A stretch of 64,000 nt of DNA, taken from NCBI GenBank assembly GCA_024637295.1, contig JAGXFL010000001.1, positions 252,215 through 316,214 of the forward strand, written 5' to 3'. The position numbers were made by a program, and so were the translations under genes. Positions 1 to 8,627 of this stretch are shown here, one piece after another; the stretch's first letter is position 1, and each line of letters starts with the position of its first letter. The notes below the pieces were generated by a model. The model made no database searches. It had not been told where the DNA came from and was given only the letters and a program-made list of their open reading frames with translations. Origin of the DNA: Sulfuricurvum sp. (GTDB lineage Bacteria; Campylobacterota; Campylobacteria; Campylobacterales; Sulfurimonadaceae).

Positions 1-2
1 TT

Positions 3-1841
3 CGCGCCCAACTGATCTATGGCATCGGATTTTTCTTGACATTTCTAATTTTTATTTTTATTTATATAGAAACGTCTAATAACAATACCTCTACACGCAA
101 AAGGGAGATGACCCAAGCTGCTGATAGCAGTTTGGTTTTTGCGTCGATGGTGAAAACATGGATGATGAGTAATGATTATGTAGGACTGGAAGAAGCTCTT
201 GACAATTTTTCGATGTATGATGATTTGATATTCGCTGCGGTTATTAGTATGGATGGAAAAGTGATTGCCCATACTGATAGAAGTCTACTAGGTGAATATG
301 TAGCCGACAAAGAGCGTATTTTATTTTTGAAACAAGCGCATAAGAAGCAAGACACTAAAGTGAAGATTTTACAGTATAGAGATTATATCGATATTTTCAA
401 AGTGATTCACAATAATGACCAGCATATTGGAATGATTCATCTCCGGTTTGACCAACAACAAGCAGCACATGAGATAGCGATGAGAATTTATGAAGGGGTG
501 GGCTTTGGATTGTTGTATCTCTTAGCTACCTTTGTGGTGCTTTATCTGATCGTCAACACATTTACTAGGCGACTTTCATCTCTGTTTGAAACCATTAGAC
601 AAGTACATAAAGGAGATAAAGAGGTAAGAGCTGTTGAAGATGGCACGGGTGAGTTGAACATTTTATCTCATGAGTTTAATCTGATGCTAGATGCGATCAC
701 ATTGGGAGAAAAAGTCTTGCAAAAAACAAAAGAGCAATTAGACTATGCTGTCAAGGGAACCCGTGATGGACTTTGGGACTGGGATGTTGATACTGACACC
801 ATCTATTTCTCCCCACGATTTAAAGAGATAATGGGATATGAAGACAATGAGTTTCCAAACTCGCTAAAAGCATGGGAAGCAAGTATCCATCCTGATGATA
901 TGGCAAAAGTTACACAAGCGATTGAATTGAGTCACTCAAAGCCAGGTATTTTTTATGAGAGTATTCATCGTATTCTAAAAAAAGACGGAAATTGGATATG
1001 GGTAATGGATCGTGCTCAAACCATTTTTAATGAAGAAGGAAAAGCTGTCCGTATGGTCGGTTTTTACACCGATATCACCAAACAAAAACAGTTAGAACAG
1101 GAGCTTTTGGAACAAGAAGAGATGATGATCGCACAGTCACGACATGTGGCTATGGGAGAGATGATAGGGATGATCGCCCATCAATGGAGACAACCTATTA
1201 CCGTGATTGCGATGGGGGCTAATAATATGCTGGCCGATATTGCCCTGGAAGACGTTCATATTGAGAACTTCAAACATGAGTCACAGCAAATCCTAAAACA
1301 AACGGAGTATCTTTCTAAAACGATCGATGACTTCAGAACATTTTTCCGCCCAAATAAGGAAAAAGATGAAATCAAAGTCATCGATATTTTTAATGAAGCC
1401 CGGCAGATCATGGGTAAAAGTCTTGAAAACCATAATATCGAGCTTACTTTCGTCGATAACAGCAATGAGACCTTATTGACGTATTCGCGTGAACTGTTGC
1501 AGGTTGTTTTAAATCTTCTCAAAAATGCCAAAGAAGCGCTGGAAGCCAGGAATACAAAAGATCCATACATTAATGTCACTATCGAAAATTTAACGGAGAG
1601 TATCGTTTTCACGGTTTGTGATAATGGCGGCGGGATAGATAAGGCCATACTGGAACGAATCTTTGAGCCTTACTTCTCTACAAAAGATGACAAAACGGGA
1701 ACCGGATTGGGGCTTTATATGTCTAAAACGATTATTGAAAAGCATCTGCATGGAACCATTCGTGCCAGTAATGACGAAAAAGGTGCTTGTTTTACGATTG
1801 TACTACCAAGAATTTTTAATGGAGAGTCAACGAATGAATGA
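3..1841 (+). CDS. Membrane sensor histidine kinase (HAMP-PAS-HisKA-HATPase), 5' end outside the window
   Basis: The reading frame is open to the left edge, so the gene begins upstream; the TTG at 36 lies inside a first membrane helix and is probably not the start. Counting from nt 36, an extracytoplasmic sensor region (about residues 20-150) is followed by a second membrane helix near 153-176, a HAMP linker, and a PAS/PAC domain near 235-352. The phosphoacceptor is the His in AHQWRQP (about residue 382). The ATPase domain shows the N box (LLKNAKEAL), G1 (DNGGGID) and G2 (GTGLGL). It should autophosphorylate in response to a periplasmic or PAS-sensed cue and pass phosphate to the receiver genes directly downstream; the first of these overlaps it by 8 bp. 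The ligand cannot be told from the sequence. Confidence 0.92.
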   Translation, partial: RAQLIYGIGFFLTFLIFIFIYIETSNNNTSTRKREMTQAADSSLVFASMVKTWMMSNDYVGLEEALDNFSMYDDLIFAAVISMDGKVIAHTDRSLLGEYVADKERILFLKQAHKKQDTKVKILQYRDYIDIFKVIHNNDQHIGMIHLRFDQQQAAHEIAMRIYEGVGFGLLYLLATFVVLYLIVNTFTRRLSSLFETIRQVHKGDKEVRAVEDGTGELNILSHEFNLMLDAITLGEKVLQKTKEQLDYAVKGTRDGLWDWDVDTDTIYFSPRFKEIMGYEDNEFPNSLKAWEASIHPDDMAKVTQAIELSHSKPGIFYESIHRILKKDGNWIWVMDRAQTIFNEEGKAVRMVGFYTDITKQKQLEQELLEQEEMMIAQSRHVAMGEMIGMIAHQWRQPITVIAMGANNMLADIALEDVHIENFKHESQQILKQTEYLSKTIDDFRTFFRPNKEKDEIKVIDIFNEARQIMGKSLENHNIELTFVDNSNETLLTYSRELLQVVLNLLKNAKEALEARNTKDPYINVTIENLTESIVFTVCDNGGGIDKAILERIFEPYFSTKDDKTGTGLGLYMSKTIIEKHLHGTIRASNDEKGACFTIVLPRIFNGESTNE

Positions 1842-2232
1842 TTTACAGATAATACGTGAAAAAATCAACCCTTTGCGTGTATTGATTGTTGATGATGAAG
1901 ATGCTATACTCGAAGGGATGATTAGTTTTATGCAGAAGTTTTGTGGACATGTTGATGGTGCTAAGAATGGTGAGATTGCTTTGAAAATGGTACAGGAACA
2001 AGAGCCTTATGATATAGTCATGACCGATGTTCGCATGCCCAAGATGACCGGATGGGAATTGGCGAGAGAACTTAAAAATAGGGATCAGGAAATTTTTGTA
2101 GCAGTCATGACCGGCTCTCCTGAAATGGATGGGATACGGTCAGAAGATTGTGATATTTATATGGCAAAACCTATTGATATTGATAAAATGAAATTAATGT
2201 TGGAAGCATTGATTGAGAAAAAAGGGTTGTAG
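1834..2232 (+). CDS. Single-domain response regulator (CheY-like receiver)
   Basis: A 132-residue stand-alone receiver. The acidic pocket is in LIVDDED (Asp20, Asp21), the phosphoacceptor is Asp65 in VMTDVRMPKM, and the switch Thr and conserved Lys lie in AVMTGSP and MAKPID. There is no output domain, so it probably acts by protein contact or as a phosphorelay shuttle. I chose the ATG at 1834, which overlaps the kinase stop codon by 8 bp; the frame is open further upstream but that part lies inside the kinase and shows no receiver fold. Translational coupling with the kinase and the adjacent receiver/HD-GYP gene suggest one signalling pathway. Confidence 0.88.
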   Translation: MNDLQIIREKINPLRVLIVDDEDAILEGMISFMQKFCGHVDGAKNGEIALKMVQEQEPYDIVMTDVRMPKMTGWELARELKNRDQEIFVAVMTGSPEMDGIRSEDCDIYMAKPIDIDKMKLMLEALIEKKGL

Positions 2233-2258
2233 TGTTTGTAAGACAGATAGGTAAATAA

Positions 2259-3734
2259 ATGGACGATTTATTACTGCTAAAAAAACAATGTCAGCCTTTG
2301 AGCATATTATATGTTGAAGATGAAAAAGAGCTCAATGCATCAGTTGTTAGATATTTGAGTAAATTTTTTGGTCATGTTGAGACCACCTATAATGGTGAAG
2401 AAGCTCTTGCAAGCTATAATGCCGGCACATTTGATATCGTTATGACCGACATCAATATGCCTAAGATGAATGGTATTGAGTTGGCAAGAAATATCAAGGC
2501 GATTAATCCAGAACAAGTCATTATCATTGTATCCGCCTATACAGAAACCAATTATTTTATGGATGCTATTCATATGGGTATTTCGGATTACATTATTAAA
2601 CCTATTGATTATGAACAAATGAACCATGTATTGTACAAACTTTCCAGCGTTGTTCTAATGAGTAAAGAAAACAAACTTTTTCATGAAAGTCTCACAAAAT
2701 TAGTGGATGAACAGACAAAAAGTATCATGGACAACTATGAATTGACTATCAAAGCGATGGTTGATATTGTTGAAAGTCGGGATACCTATACCGGGGGACA
2801 CTCTGAACGTGTTGCCCACTATTCCTATGAAATCGCAAAAGAGATGAATCTCAGCGAAGAAGAGTGTGCCATTATTTATCGAGCCGGGATGTTGCATGAT
2901 ATCGGTAAGGTGACAACCCCCGATGCAATTTTATTGAAACCAGGAAAGCTTTCAGCACGAGAATATGATTTGATTGCACATCATGTGGTCGTGAGTTATG
3001 AGTTACTCTCAAAAATACCAATGTATGAAAAACTGGCGGAAGTTGTTAAATCTCACCATGAGCGATATGATGGGAAAGGATACCCTCATGGCTTGAGGGG
3101 TGATGAGATACCGCTGTTATCCAGAATCATGATCATTGCAGATGCCTTTGATGCGATGACAACAAACCGGATTTACAAGGGACGTAAGTCACTAAAAGAT
3201 GCCATTATAGAGATAGAAAATGGAAGTGGAACACAATTTGACCCTCAAATTGTCCCCTATGCCTGCAAGTGCCTTTCGGAGATGACGATCAATGAGAGCA
3301 TAACTCAATTACCGCAAACGAGCATGGAATCTGAGCGTTTTGCCTATTTCTTTCACGATTCTGTGACAGACAATTATAACAGTGCCTATCTTAACCTCTA
3401 CCTTCAGGAAATAAAAGAAGATGGCCCTTATTATGCCTGTGTTGTGTTTTTGAAAAACTTTTCTCAATATAACAACAAGTACGGTTGGGAACAAGGAAAT
3501 GAATTATTAAAATCCATTGCCGGTTATCTGGCAGATAAGCGTCCTGATGGGACTCTTTTTCGGATTCAGGGAGATGATTTTATACTTATTTCAAAAAATA
3601 TGGATAGTACGCTATCAGCAGGAGAGATACAGCCTGGATTTATTGAAAATACAGGGGTAAGTATTGAGTATCATCAGCTGCAAGTTGGTGATAATTTTAT
3701 GGAACAGATTAAAGAGTTGGAAGTACATGACTAG
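2259..3734 (+). CDS. Response regulator with HD-GYP domain and a degenerate GGDEF-like C-terminus
   Basis: 491 residues in three parts. Residues 1-130 are a receiver (phosphoacceptor Asp64 in VMTDINMPKM). Residues about 155-340 are an HD-GYP cyclic-di-GMP phosphodiesterase domain: HSERVAHYS, the HD pair in GMLHDIGK, HHERYDGKGYPHGL carrying the GYP motif, and a final IADAFDAMT. Residues about 345-480 resemble a diguanylate cyclase fold (DSVTDNYNSAYLN at its start), but the signature reads RIQGDDF (residues 435-441) instead of RxGGDEF. Family knowledge says the HD-GYP part should hydrolyse c-di-GMP; the GGDEF-like part is probably inactive or a binding domain. It follows the kinase and receiver by 26 bp, which points to kinase control of c-di-GMP turnover. 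Confidence 0.9.
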   Translation: MDDLLLLKKQCQPLSILYVEDEKELNASVVRYLSKFFGHVETTYNGEEALASYNAGTFDIVMTDINMPKMNGIELARNIKAINPEQVIIIVSAYTETNYFMDAIHMGISDYIIKPIDYEQMNHVLYKLSSVVLMSKENKLFHESLTKLVDEQTKSIMDNYELTIKAMVDIVESRDTYTGGHSERVAHYSYEIAKEMNLSEEECAIIYRAGMLHDIGKVTTPDAILLKPGKLSAREYDLIAHHVVVSYELLSKIPMYEKLAEVVKSHHERYDGKGYPHGLRGDEIPLLSRIMIIADAFDAMTTNRIYKGRKSLKDAIIEIENGSGTQFDPQIVPYACKCLSEMTINESITQLPQTSMESERFAYFFHDSVTDNYNSAYLNLYLQEIKEDGPYYACVVFLKNFSQYNNKYGWEQGNELLKSIAGYLADKRPDGTLFRIQGDDFILISKNMDSTLSAGEIQPGFIENTGVSIEYHQLQVGDNFMEQIKELEVHD

Positions 3735-3790
3735 TTATTAGAGTAATTTGTGATTATGAAGAGGATATGTATATATTTAAAGTAGTTTAT

Positions 3791-3867
<77 letters not shown>

Positions 3868-3878
3868 AACTAAAAATG

Positions 3879-3953
3879 TGGATGGGGTAGGAGGACTCGA
3901 ACCTCCAATCTACAGTACCAAAAACTGTTGGCATACCATTTGCCTATACCCCA
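3879..3953 (-). tRNA. tRNA-Gln (TTG)
   Basis: A 75-nt cloverleaf with encoded CCA. The acceptor stem is TGGGGTA/TACCCCA, the D stem GGCA/TGCC, and the anticodon stem ACAGT/ACTGT with loop TTTTGGT gives anticodon TTG; the T stem is GGAGG/CCTCC. The discriminator base is T73. Base pair U1-A72 is the known identity element for the GatCAB amidotransferase route. That route (Glu-tRNA-Gln then amidation) is usual in Campylobacterota that lack GlnRS; whether this strain lacks GlnRS cannot be seen here. It is the first gene after the promoter at 3979-4007. Confidence 0.96.
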
Positions 3954-3978
3954 GTGGGTTCTCTTTTAAGAGGCCGAA

Positions 3979-4007
3979 ATTATAGATTCTTTTGGAAAAA
4001 TTGTCAA
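3979..4007 (-). promoter_or_regulatory. Sigma70-type promoter of the tRNA-Gln/tRNA-fMet transcript
   Basis: On the - strand a -35 hexamer TTGACA (4002-4007) and a -10 hexamer TATAAT (3979-3984) are separated by exactly 17 bp. Both match the consensus fully. Transcription would start near 3972, about 19 nt before the mature 5' end of tRNA-Gln. Confidence 0.88.
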
Positions 4008-4116
4008 GACTTTTGCTGATTTTTTTGAAAAAACGTGTTTAAAACAGAATGTGATAGGTTTTTAACCCTATTTGACTATAATAATCTCTATATATGACTA
4101 AATAGAAGAGATTATC

Positions 4117-5151
4117 ATGCCAGCAGTGAAACGTGTATTAGAAGCAATCGAAGAGTTTAAGAAAGGGCGTATGGTCATCATGGTAGATGACGAAGATCGT
4201 GAGAACGAAGGAGATCTGGTATATGCCTCAGTATTTTCGACTCCTGACCATGTCAATTTTATGGCAACACATGCCAAAGGATTGATATGCGTTGCTATTA
4301 ATCCTACGATTGCCAAGAGATTGAATTTAGAGCCGATGGTGAAGTCCAACTCGTCTATGCATGAAACAGCCTTCACGGTCTCCGTAGATGCCACTGCCGC
4401 AACAACTGGTATCTCAACTCATGAGCGAGATATGACGATCAAGATTTTGGCGAATCCTATCAGTCATCCCGGTGAACTTGTGATGCCGGGGCATATTTTC
4501 CCCTTAATAGCAAAAGAAGGGGGAACGCTAGTGCGTATCGGTCATACGGAAGGGTCAGTCGATCTTTGCCGATTAGCGGGTCTTGCGGAATCAGCGGTTA
4601 TCTGTGAGATCATGAAAGAAGACGGTTCAATGGCGCGACGTGATGACTTGGATCTTTTTGCGAAGAAGCATGACTTAAAGACAGTATATATCTCTGACAT
4701 TGTCGAATACCGTCTTGCTAATGAGATATTGGTGAAAGCTACCGCAGAAGAAGAGATAGAGTTTTTTGGTGTCAATGTCAAAAAATACCTTTTTCAAGAT
4801 CATCAGGGTGATGAACATACGGCAATCGTCTTTTACAAAGCAGGGGAGACTTCTAATGTGCGTGTTCACAATGTTATCCCGGATATCGATCTCTTATTAA
4901 ATCAAAGCCGTTACATACAGCTCATTGATTCTATTAACTATCTAAAACAAAACAGTGGTGTACTACTCTTTATCAACAAACCTAACAACAGTCATGGCAA
5001 TATGAAAGAATACGGTATCGGAGCTCAGATATTGAAGATTTTAGGGGTTCGGCATATGCGACTTATTGCAGACAAAAATGCAGAGTTCTCTGCACTTAAC
5101 GGTTTTGGATTGGATGTGATAGAGATTATCGATCCCTCAAAGGTAAGTTAA
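4117..5151 (+). CDS. ribBA: 3,4-dihydroxy-2-butanone-4-phosphate synthase with degenerate GTP cyclohydrolase II domain (RibBA-like)
   Basis: 344 residues. Residues 1-205 are a RibB domain (DDEDRENEGDL at 24-34; THAKGLICVAI; GHTEGSVDLCRLAGL), which converts ribulose 5-phosphate to the four-carbon precursor of riboflavin. The C-terminal 135 residues align with RibA by eye, for instance EYGIGAQILKILGVRHMRLI near the end. However, the zinc-binding cysteine cluster of GTP cyclohydrolase II (C-x2-GD-x5-CDC type) is absent, and no cysteine occurs in that half. So it probably supplies only the DHBP synthase activity, with a separate ribA elsewhere; similar degenerate RibBA proteins are known in Helicobacter and Campylobacter. 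The ATG at 4117 follows an AGAAGAG ribosome site. A TATAAT at 4077-4082 may be its -10 box. Confidence 0.93.
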   Translation: MPAVKRVLEAIEEFKKGRMVIMVDDEDRENEGDLVYASVFSTPDHVNFMATHAKGLICVAINPTIAKRLNLEPMVKSNSSMHETAFTVSVDATAATTGISTHERDMTIKILANPISHPGELVMPGHIFPLIAKEGGTLVRIGHTEGSVDLCRLAGLAESAVICEIMKEDGSMARRDDLDLFAKKHDLKTVYISDIVEYRLANEILVKATAEEEIEFFGVNVKKYLFQDHQGDEHTAIVFYKAGETSNVRVHNVIPDIDLLLNQSRYIQLIDSINYLKQNSGVLLFINKPNNSHGNMKEYGIGAQILKILGVRHMRLIADKNAEFSALNGFGLDVIEIIDPSKVS

Positions 5152-5157
5152 GGGCTT

Positions 5158-5565
5158 TTAGCGAGAGATATTGCACTTTCGTACTGTTTGGTATCCGGGT
5201 GCCGCTGTTTGATGTGCAGACGAGCCTACTGCTGTCCCTACAGCCGCACCGCCGATGGTCGTTGCGGTTTTTCCGACACCACTGCCAAACTGATGTCCTA
5301 CTACTCCTCCTACGATACCACCCACAATTGCTCCCATTACATTAGGGGATTCATTTACCACTGTAGTAGTAATGGGAACCTGCTCATACCAGCAGTTTTC
5401 TACACCGCCAAGAGAACTTTGAGGAATAGTGTAGTTTTGTTCTTTGAGATCATTATTTTTAGGAAGTGGAACATATTCGACACCGTCGATTACAACACTC
5501 TCAGGACCCTCAGCGTAACTCAATGCTGTCAGAGCACACATAAGCAGGATAAGTGAGAATCTCAT
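5158..5565 (-). CDS. Secreted glycine-zipper protein
   Basis: About 135 residues from the ATG at 5565; a TTG at 5577 is an alternative start but would overlap the preceding gene. There is an N-terminal signal peptide ending near LSYA. The middle holds a glycine-zipper segment (GAIVGGIVGGVVGHQFGSG followed by IGGAAVGTAVG), typical of the 17-kDa-antigen/2TM glycine zipper family that inserts in or spans the outer membrane. Two cysteines (in NCWYE and RKCNIS) could form a disulfide. No lipobox is obvious. It is the last gene of the COG3014-YcfL-LpoB group, 5 bp after lpoB, so it may work with that envelope complex; its role is not established. Confidence 0.8.
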   Translation of the reverse strand: MRFSLILLMCALTALSYAEGPESVVIDGVEYVPLPKNNDLKEQNYTIPQSSLGGVENCWYEQVPITTTVVNESPNVMGAIVGGIVGGVVGHQFGSGVGKTATTIGGAAVGTAVGSSAHQTAAPGYQTVRKCNISR

Positions 5566-5570
5566 GGTTC

Positions 5571-6185
5571 TTACCAACCTACTGACGATTTAGCAGTGAC
5601 TTTACGGATTTCTTTTTCATCTGCCCATACAATCTCACCTGATTGTGGATTGACAAGCTCAAGTGACACATTGTAGTAAACGTCTTGGACATTCTCATTC
5701 GCTTTTTTGATAGAACGTACATTTCCGGTGATGATAAAGTCAGAGTCCGCCATTGCTTTGTTTTCTTTTATGGCTGTGGCTGAGGCGGTAAGTTCACGCT
5801 CATCATTGACTTGATTGAGATTTGCGGTATCTGCCAGGAATCGAACTGCTCCGGATTTTAACAGTTTGATACGGATCTTATCAGTGATCGCTTTGGTGTC
5901 GATATGTTCATACGTCATATTGTTGACCGTACGCAAACGTACTTTTGGCGGTTGCTGCGCTTTTGCGATATAGCGTGACTCTAATAGAGACTGAGTCAAA
6001 GCTTCCGCAGTAGATTGCAGATCCGTAGAACCAAAATCAGCTGTAACGGTTTCTACGGCTTTTGCATCGCCGTATTTGACATTTGAATCGTATCCTACCA
6101 TTCCTGCGCCGCCCTTAGGAGCACAGCCATTTAAGAGTATAGCTGCGATGGTGATAGAAACAGAGATATTTGCAATGGTTTTCAT
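5571..6185 (-). CDS. lpoB: LpoB-like penicillin-binding protein activator lipoprotein
   Basis: 204 residues from the ATG at 6185, preceded by AAGGAAAAC. The signal peptide ends in a lipobox (ILLNGC), so it is a predicted lipoprotein. The body resembles the LpoB/YcfM family: TVNNMTYEHIDTKAITDKIR, a DSDFIITGNV strand, and YNVSLELVNPQSGEIVWADEKEIRK at the C-terminus (given here in pieces of one conserved block). In Enterobacteria LpoB sits in the outer membrane and activates PBP1B transpeptidase/glycosyltransferase. The neighbour order COG3014-YcfL-LpoB also occurs in Gammaproteobacteria, which supports the call. Which synthase it activates here is unknown. Confidence 0.83.
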   Translation of the reverse strand: MKTIANISVSITIAAILLNGCAPKGGAGMVGYDSNVKYGDAKAVETVTADFGSTDLQSTAEALTQSLLESRYIAKAQQPPKVRLRTVNNMTYEHIDTKAITDKIRIKLLKSGAVRFLADTANLNQVNDERELTASATAIKENKAMADSDFIITGNVRSIKKANENVQDVYYNVSLELVNPQSGEIVWADEKEIRKVTAKSSVGW

Positions 6186-6195
6186 GAAGTTTTCC

Positions 6196-6561
6196 TTATT
6201 TATTGGGTACGGATACAATGATTTTATAATCAACGATATCTGGTATATTGGTCATCTCTATGACTTGTACTTTTTGGTTTTTATGGATAGTGATGGCTTT
6301 CCAGGGAGTGGTATCTTTAATGAAACCATTTTTATCATACCACTCTATCTGATAGACAAACCCTTCCGTATTATCGTTATCAGTATTTTCCAATTCGGCC
6401 ATTATTTTCATAAAATTACCTTCTTGAACACTTTTGTATTTAGTGATCTCAACTCTTTTTTCGCCGATGATATTGATGTTTTTTTGGGTACATCCGGTTG
6501 AGAAGGCAAGTAATAGGCTACTTATTGCTAATGACATTACACTATTTTTAGTAAGAGACAT
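6196..6561 (-). CDS. YcfL-like lipoprotein (DUF1425)
   Basis: 121 residues with a lipoprotein signal (LLLAFSTGC). The body carries a short beta-rich domain with the DUF1425/YcfL pattern: AELENTDNDNTEGFVYQIEW followed by PWKAITIHKNQKVQV. ycfL is adjacent to lpoB in E. coli and is of unknown function. Here it overlaps the COG3014 gene upstream by 14 bp and is followed by lpoB after 10 bp, so the three are almost certainly co-translated. Confidence 0.8.
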   Translation of the reverse strand: MSLTKNSVMSLAISSLLLAFSTGCTQKNINIIGEKRVEITKYKSVQEGNFMKIMAELENTDNDNTEGFVYQIEWYDKNGFIKDTTPWKAITIHKNQKVQVIEMTNIPDIVDYKIIVSVPNK

Positions 6562-7903
6562 GGTTGATCCTTATGTTGTCTGGGGTTAAATAGTTGATGA
6601 GAACGATGGTTCCTTTTTTGTTTGATGGAAGTATAAATGACTCCTGCGCGTTATTGAGTTTTAGGGTAACGGTTGAATTATTAATAGCTTCAAATTTGGC
6701 GATATAGCCTGAGTTTGGCATCATCTCCCAGTTCCTAAATCCTGAATCTGCATAGGTACTTCCAACATCGAATAGTAATGATGCCACAAGTCCCCCTAAA
6801 TTTCCAAAATGGTCAGATGCCTGTTTTGTAGCGATCGCTTTGGTGGTTGCACGAACGACTGATTTCGCGAGTTCACCCGGAAGTTCGTCTTTGAGTGTTT
6901 TATACGCCATAATATCGGTTTTCAGCAGCCTTGGTGGTTGCAGTTTAAGCTGATCGGTTGTTACGGTAAGGGTGGTGATGTCATTGATAGGTGAAGCGTA
7001 TGATGTCAGGTCAACACTGGTGTAGTTGGCACCGTTAAAGAGTGGAAAACGGATTTTCTCAATTTTAAGGGCAGGGGCTTCTCCTGCGAGTACGATGAGT
7101 GTCACATCCATTTTATTCTTTTTAAGTAAAGGGGAATTAGGAAGTTTAACAAACACCTTGGAAACGTCAGGATTGAGGGTGATAGCTCTTTTTAGACTCA
7201 CTTCGCCAAACTCACCGGAAGCAGCGCCTTGACCCGAAATATCCATGATAATACTGCTTAGGGTATAGGAAAATGGGTCTTGATAATTATTGACTAGATT
7301 TCTGACTTCTTCATCTTCTAACATACTTGCCAAGGAATAGGAAGTGGGGATACGAGAGGTATCGTTGCCTTGTCGACGTGCTTTTTCTTTTTCTTCAGAG
7401 GCCTCTTTTAGCTTTGCTTCGCTCTCTTTGAGCCAAAACTCCTGGCGCTGTTCCATCCGGCGCATTTCGACAGCGGCACCTTCGAAATCGTTAAGCATCA
7501 TATAGTTGAGGGCATTGAGGGTATGCATCAAGGTGCGTTCATACCCTTTGCCATAATAGGTCTCGCTTCCTTTGCTCATCAAAGACGAACCGATAAAGGC
7601 TCCGATGTTACGTAAGCTGACTGTTGCTCTGTTCTCGTATTCATCCAAGATAGCATAGGCAGTGTCAAAAGATTGTATCGAAGTAGAAAAATCTCCGTTG
7701 GCTTGTTGCAGACGTGCTAAATTGAGCCAATACCAAAATTGACCCTCATTGGATTTATCTGAGGATAGAGATGCTAACGTAGTCTGAAAGTTATTAAGAG
7801 AGAGGTTAGAGCGCAGTTGATTGGTCGTCAAGGTGCTTGCATGCAAAAGCAAAGAAGAAAAAAAGGTTACTCTAAATGCAACCTTCAGTAGAGAATTTCT
7901 CAT
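6548..7903 (-). CDS. COG3014-type periplasmic protein
   Basis: 451 residues with an N-terminal signal peptide (hydrophobic stretch to about residue 24). The N-terminal half looks helical and TPR-like (WLNLARLQQANGDFSTSI), then shows the family block YGKGYERTLMHTLNALNYM followed by VEMRRMEQRQ. The C-terminal half is beta-rich. The family is uncharacterised but often encoded with YcfL and LpoB homologues, as here, so a role in peptidoglycan or envelope assembly is a reasonable inference. It starts 14 bp after cysE. Confidence 0.78.
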   Translation of the reverse strand: MRNSLLKVAFRVTFFSSLLLHASTLTTNQLRSNLSLNNFQTTLASLSSDKSNEGQFWYWLNLARLQQANGDFSTSIQSFDTAYAILDEYENRATVSLRNIGAFIGSSLMSKGSETYYGKGYERTLMHTLNALNYMMLNDFEGAAVEMRRMEQRQEFWLKESEAKLKEASEEKEKARRQGNDTSRIPTSYSLASMLEDEEVRNLVNNYQDPFSYTLSSIIMDISGQGAASGEFGEVSLKRAITLNPDVSKVFVKLPNSPLLKKNKMDVTLIVLAGEAPALKIEKIRFPLFNGANYTSVDLTSYASPINDITTLTVTTDQLKLQPPRLLKTDIMAYKTLKDELPGELAKSVVRATTKAIATKQASDHFGNLGGLVASLLFDVGSTYADSGFRNWEMMPNSGYIAKFEAINNSTVTLKLNNAQESFILPSNKKGTIVLINYLTPDNIRINHVSY

Positions 7904-7917
7904 TCAGTCCCTAACGC

Positions 7918-8619
7918 TTAATTTTTCATTGCCTTGATAAATGATTCATAGATATCTTCAAGCTGTAGATCTTGTTCAAGGATTTCCGTATTGTCTTGAA
8001 CTAAGTAATGTTCCAATACAGCGACACGTTTGAGGAGATATTCAAACATCTCTTTGTTGATATCGGGAAGTTTATTATGGCTAAACGGATCTTTGTCACG
8101 TCCTTTTTGAATGACGTGTGCAGGAATCCCAATGGCGGTGCTGTTTTCAGGAACATTTCGAACAACAACCGAGTTCGCACCCACTTTGGAGTTTTCACCG
8201 ATGGTGATATTCCCCAATATCTTCGCACCTGCACCGATAACCGCTCCACGCTTGATCGTAGGGTGGCGTTTGCCTGGGATCAAACTAACACCGCCAAGCG
8301 TTACACCTTGATAGATCAAGACATCGTCTTCGATGATGGCGGTTTGCCCGATGACGACACCGGTACCATGGTCTATGAAAACACGGTTTCCGATAGTCGC
8401 ACCCGGATGGATGTCAATATGGGTAAATATCTGGCTGATACCCATGATCATACGGGAGAGTGCTTTGAAATTATTACGATACAGTCGATTTGCAATGCGG
8501 TACCAAAAGATAGCCCATACTCCCGGATAGTTGAAAAGAAATTCTATGGGGGAGCTTATAGCGGGGTCATTTTTGTATACATTTGAAAAATCTTCGGCGA
8601 TTTCTGAAAAAAGTCCCAT
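7918..8619 (-). CDS. cysE: Serine O-acetyltransferase
   Basis: 233 residues. It makes O-acetylserine from serine and acetyl-CoA, the first step to cysteine. The N-terminal helical part (about 1-65) is short, as in the EpsC/epsilon type. A left-handed beta-helix of hexapeptide repeats follows (IHPGATIGNRVFIDHGTGVV, then IGQTAIIEDDVLIYQGVTLG). Active-site residues are visible: Asp-His in FIDHGTG and His in GKRHPTI. A C-terminal tail of about 60 residues is charged. It lies 8 bp after speA in the same block. Confidence 0.93.
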   Translation of the reverse strand: MGLFSEIAEDFSNVYKNDPAISSPIEFLFNYPGVWAIFWYRIANRLYRNNFKALSRMIMGISQIFTHIDIHPGATIGNRVFIDHGTGVVIGQTAIIEDDVLIYQGVTLGGVSLIPGKRHPTIKRGAVIGAGAKILGNITIGENSKVGANSVVVRNVPENSTAIGIPAHVIQKGRDKDPFSHNKLPDINKEMFEYLLKRVAVLEHYLVQDNTEILEQDLQLEDIYESFIKAMKN

Positions 8620-8627
8620 GATTTCCC

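Noticed and set aside
8008-8586. 192-codon open frame opposite cysE
   Set aside because: It is antisense to a well-conserved gene; its composition follows from the codon use of cysE.
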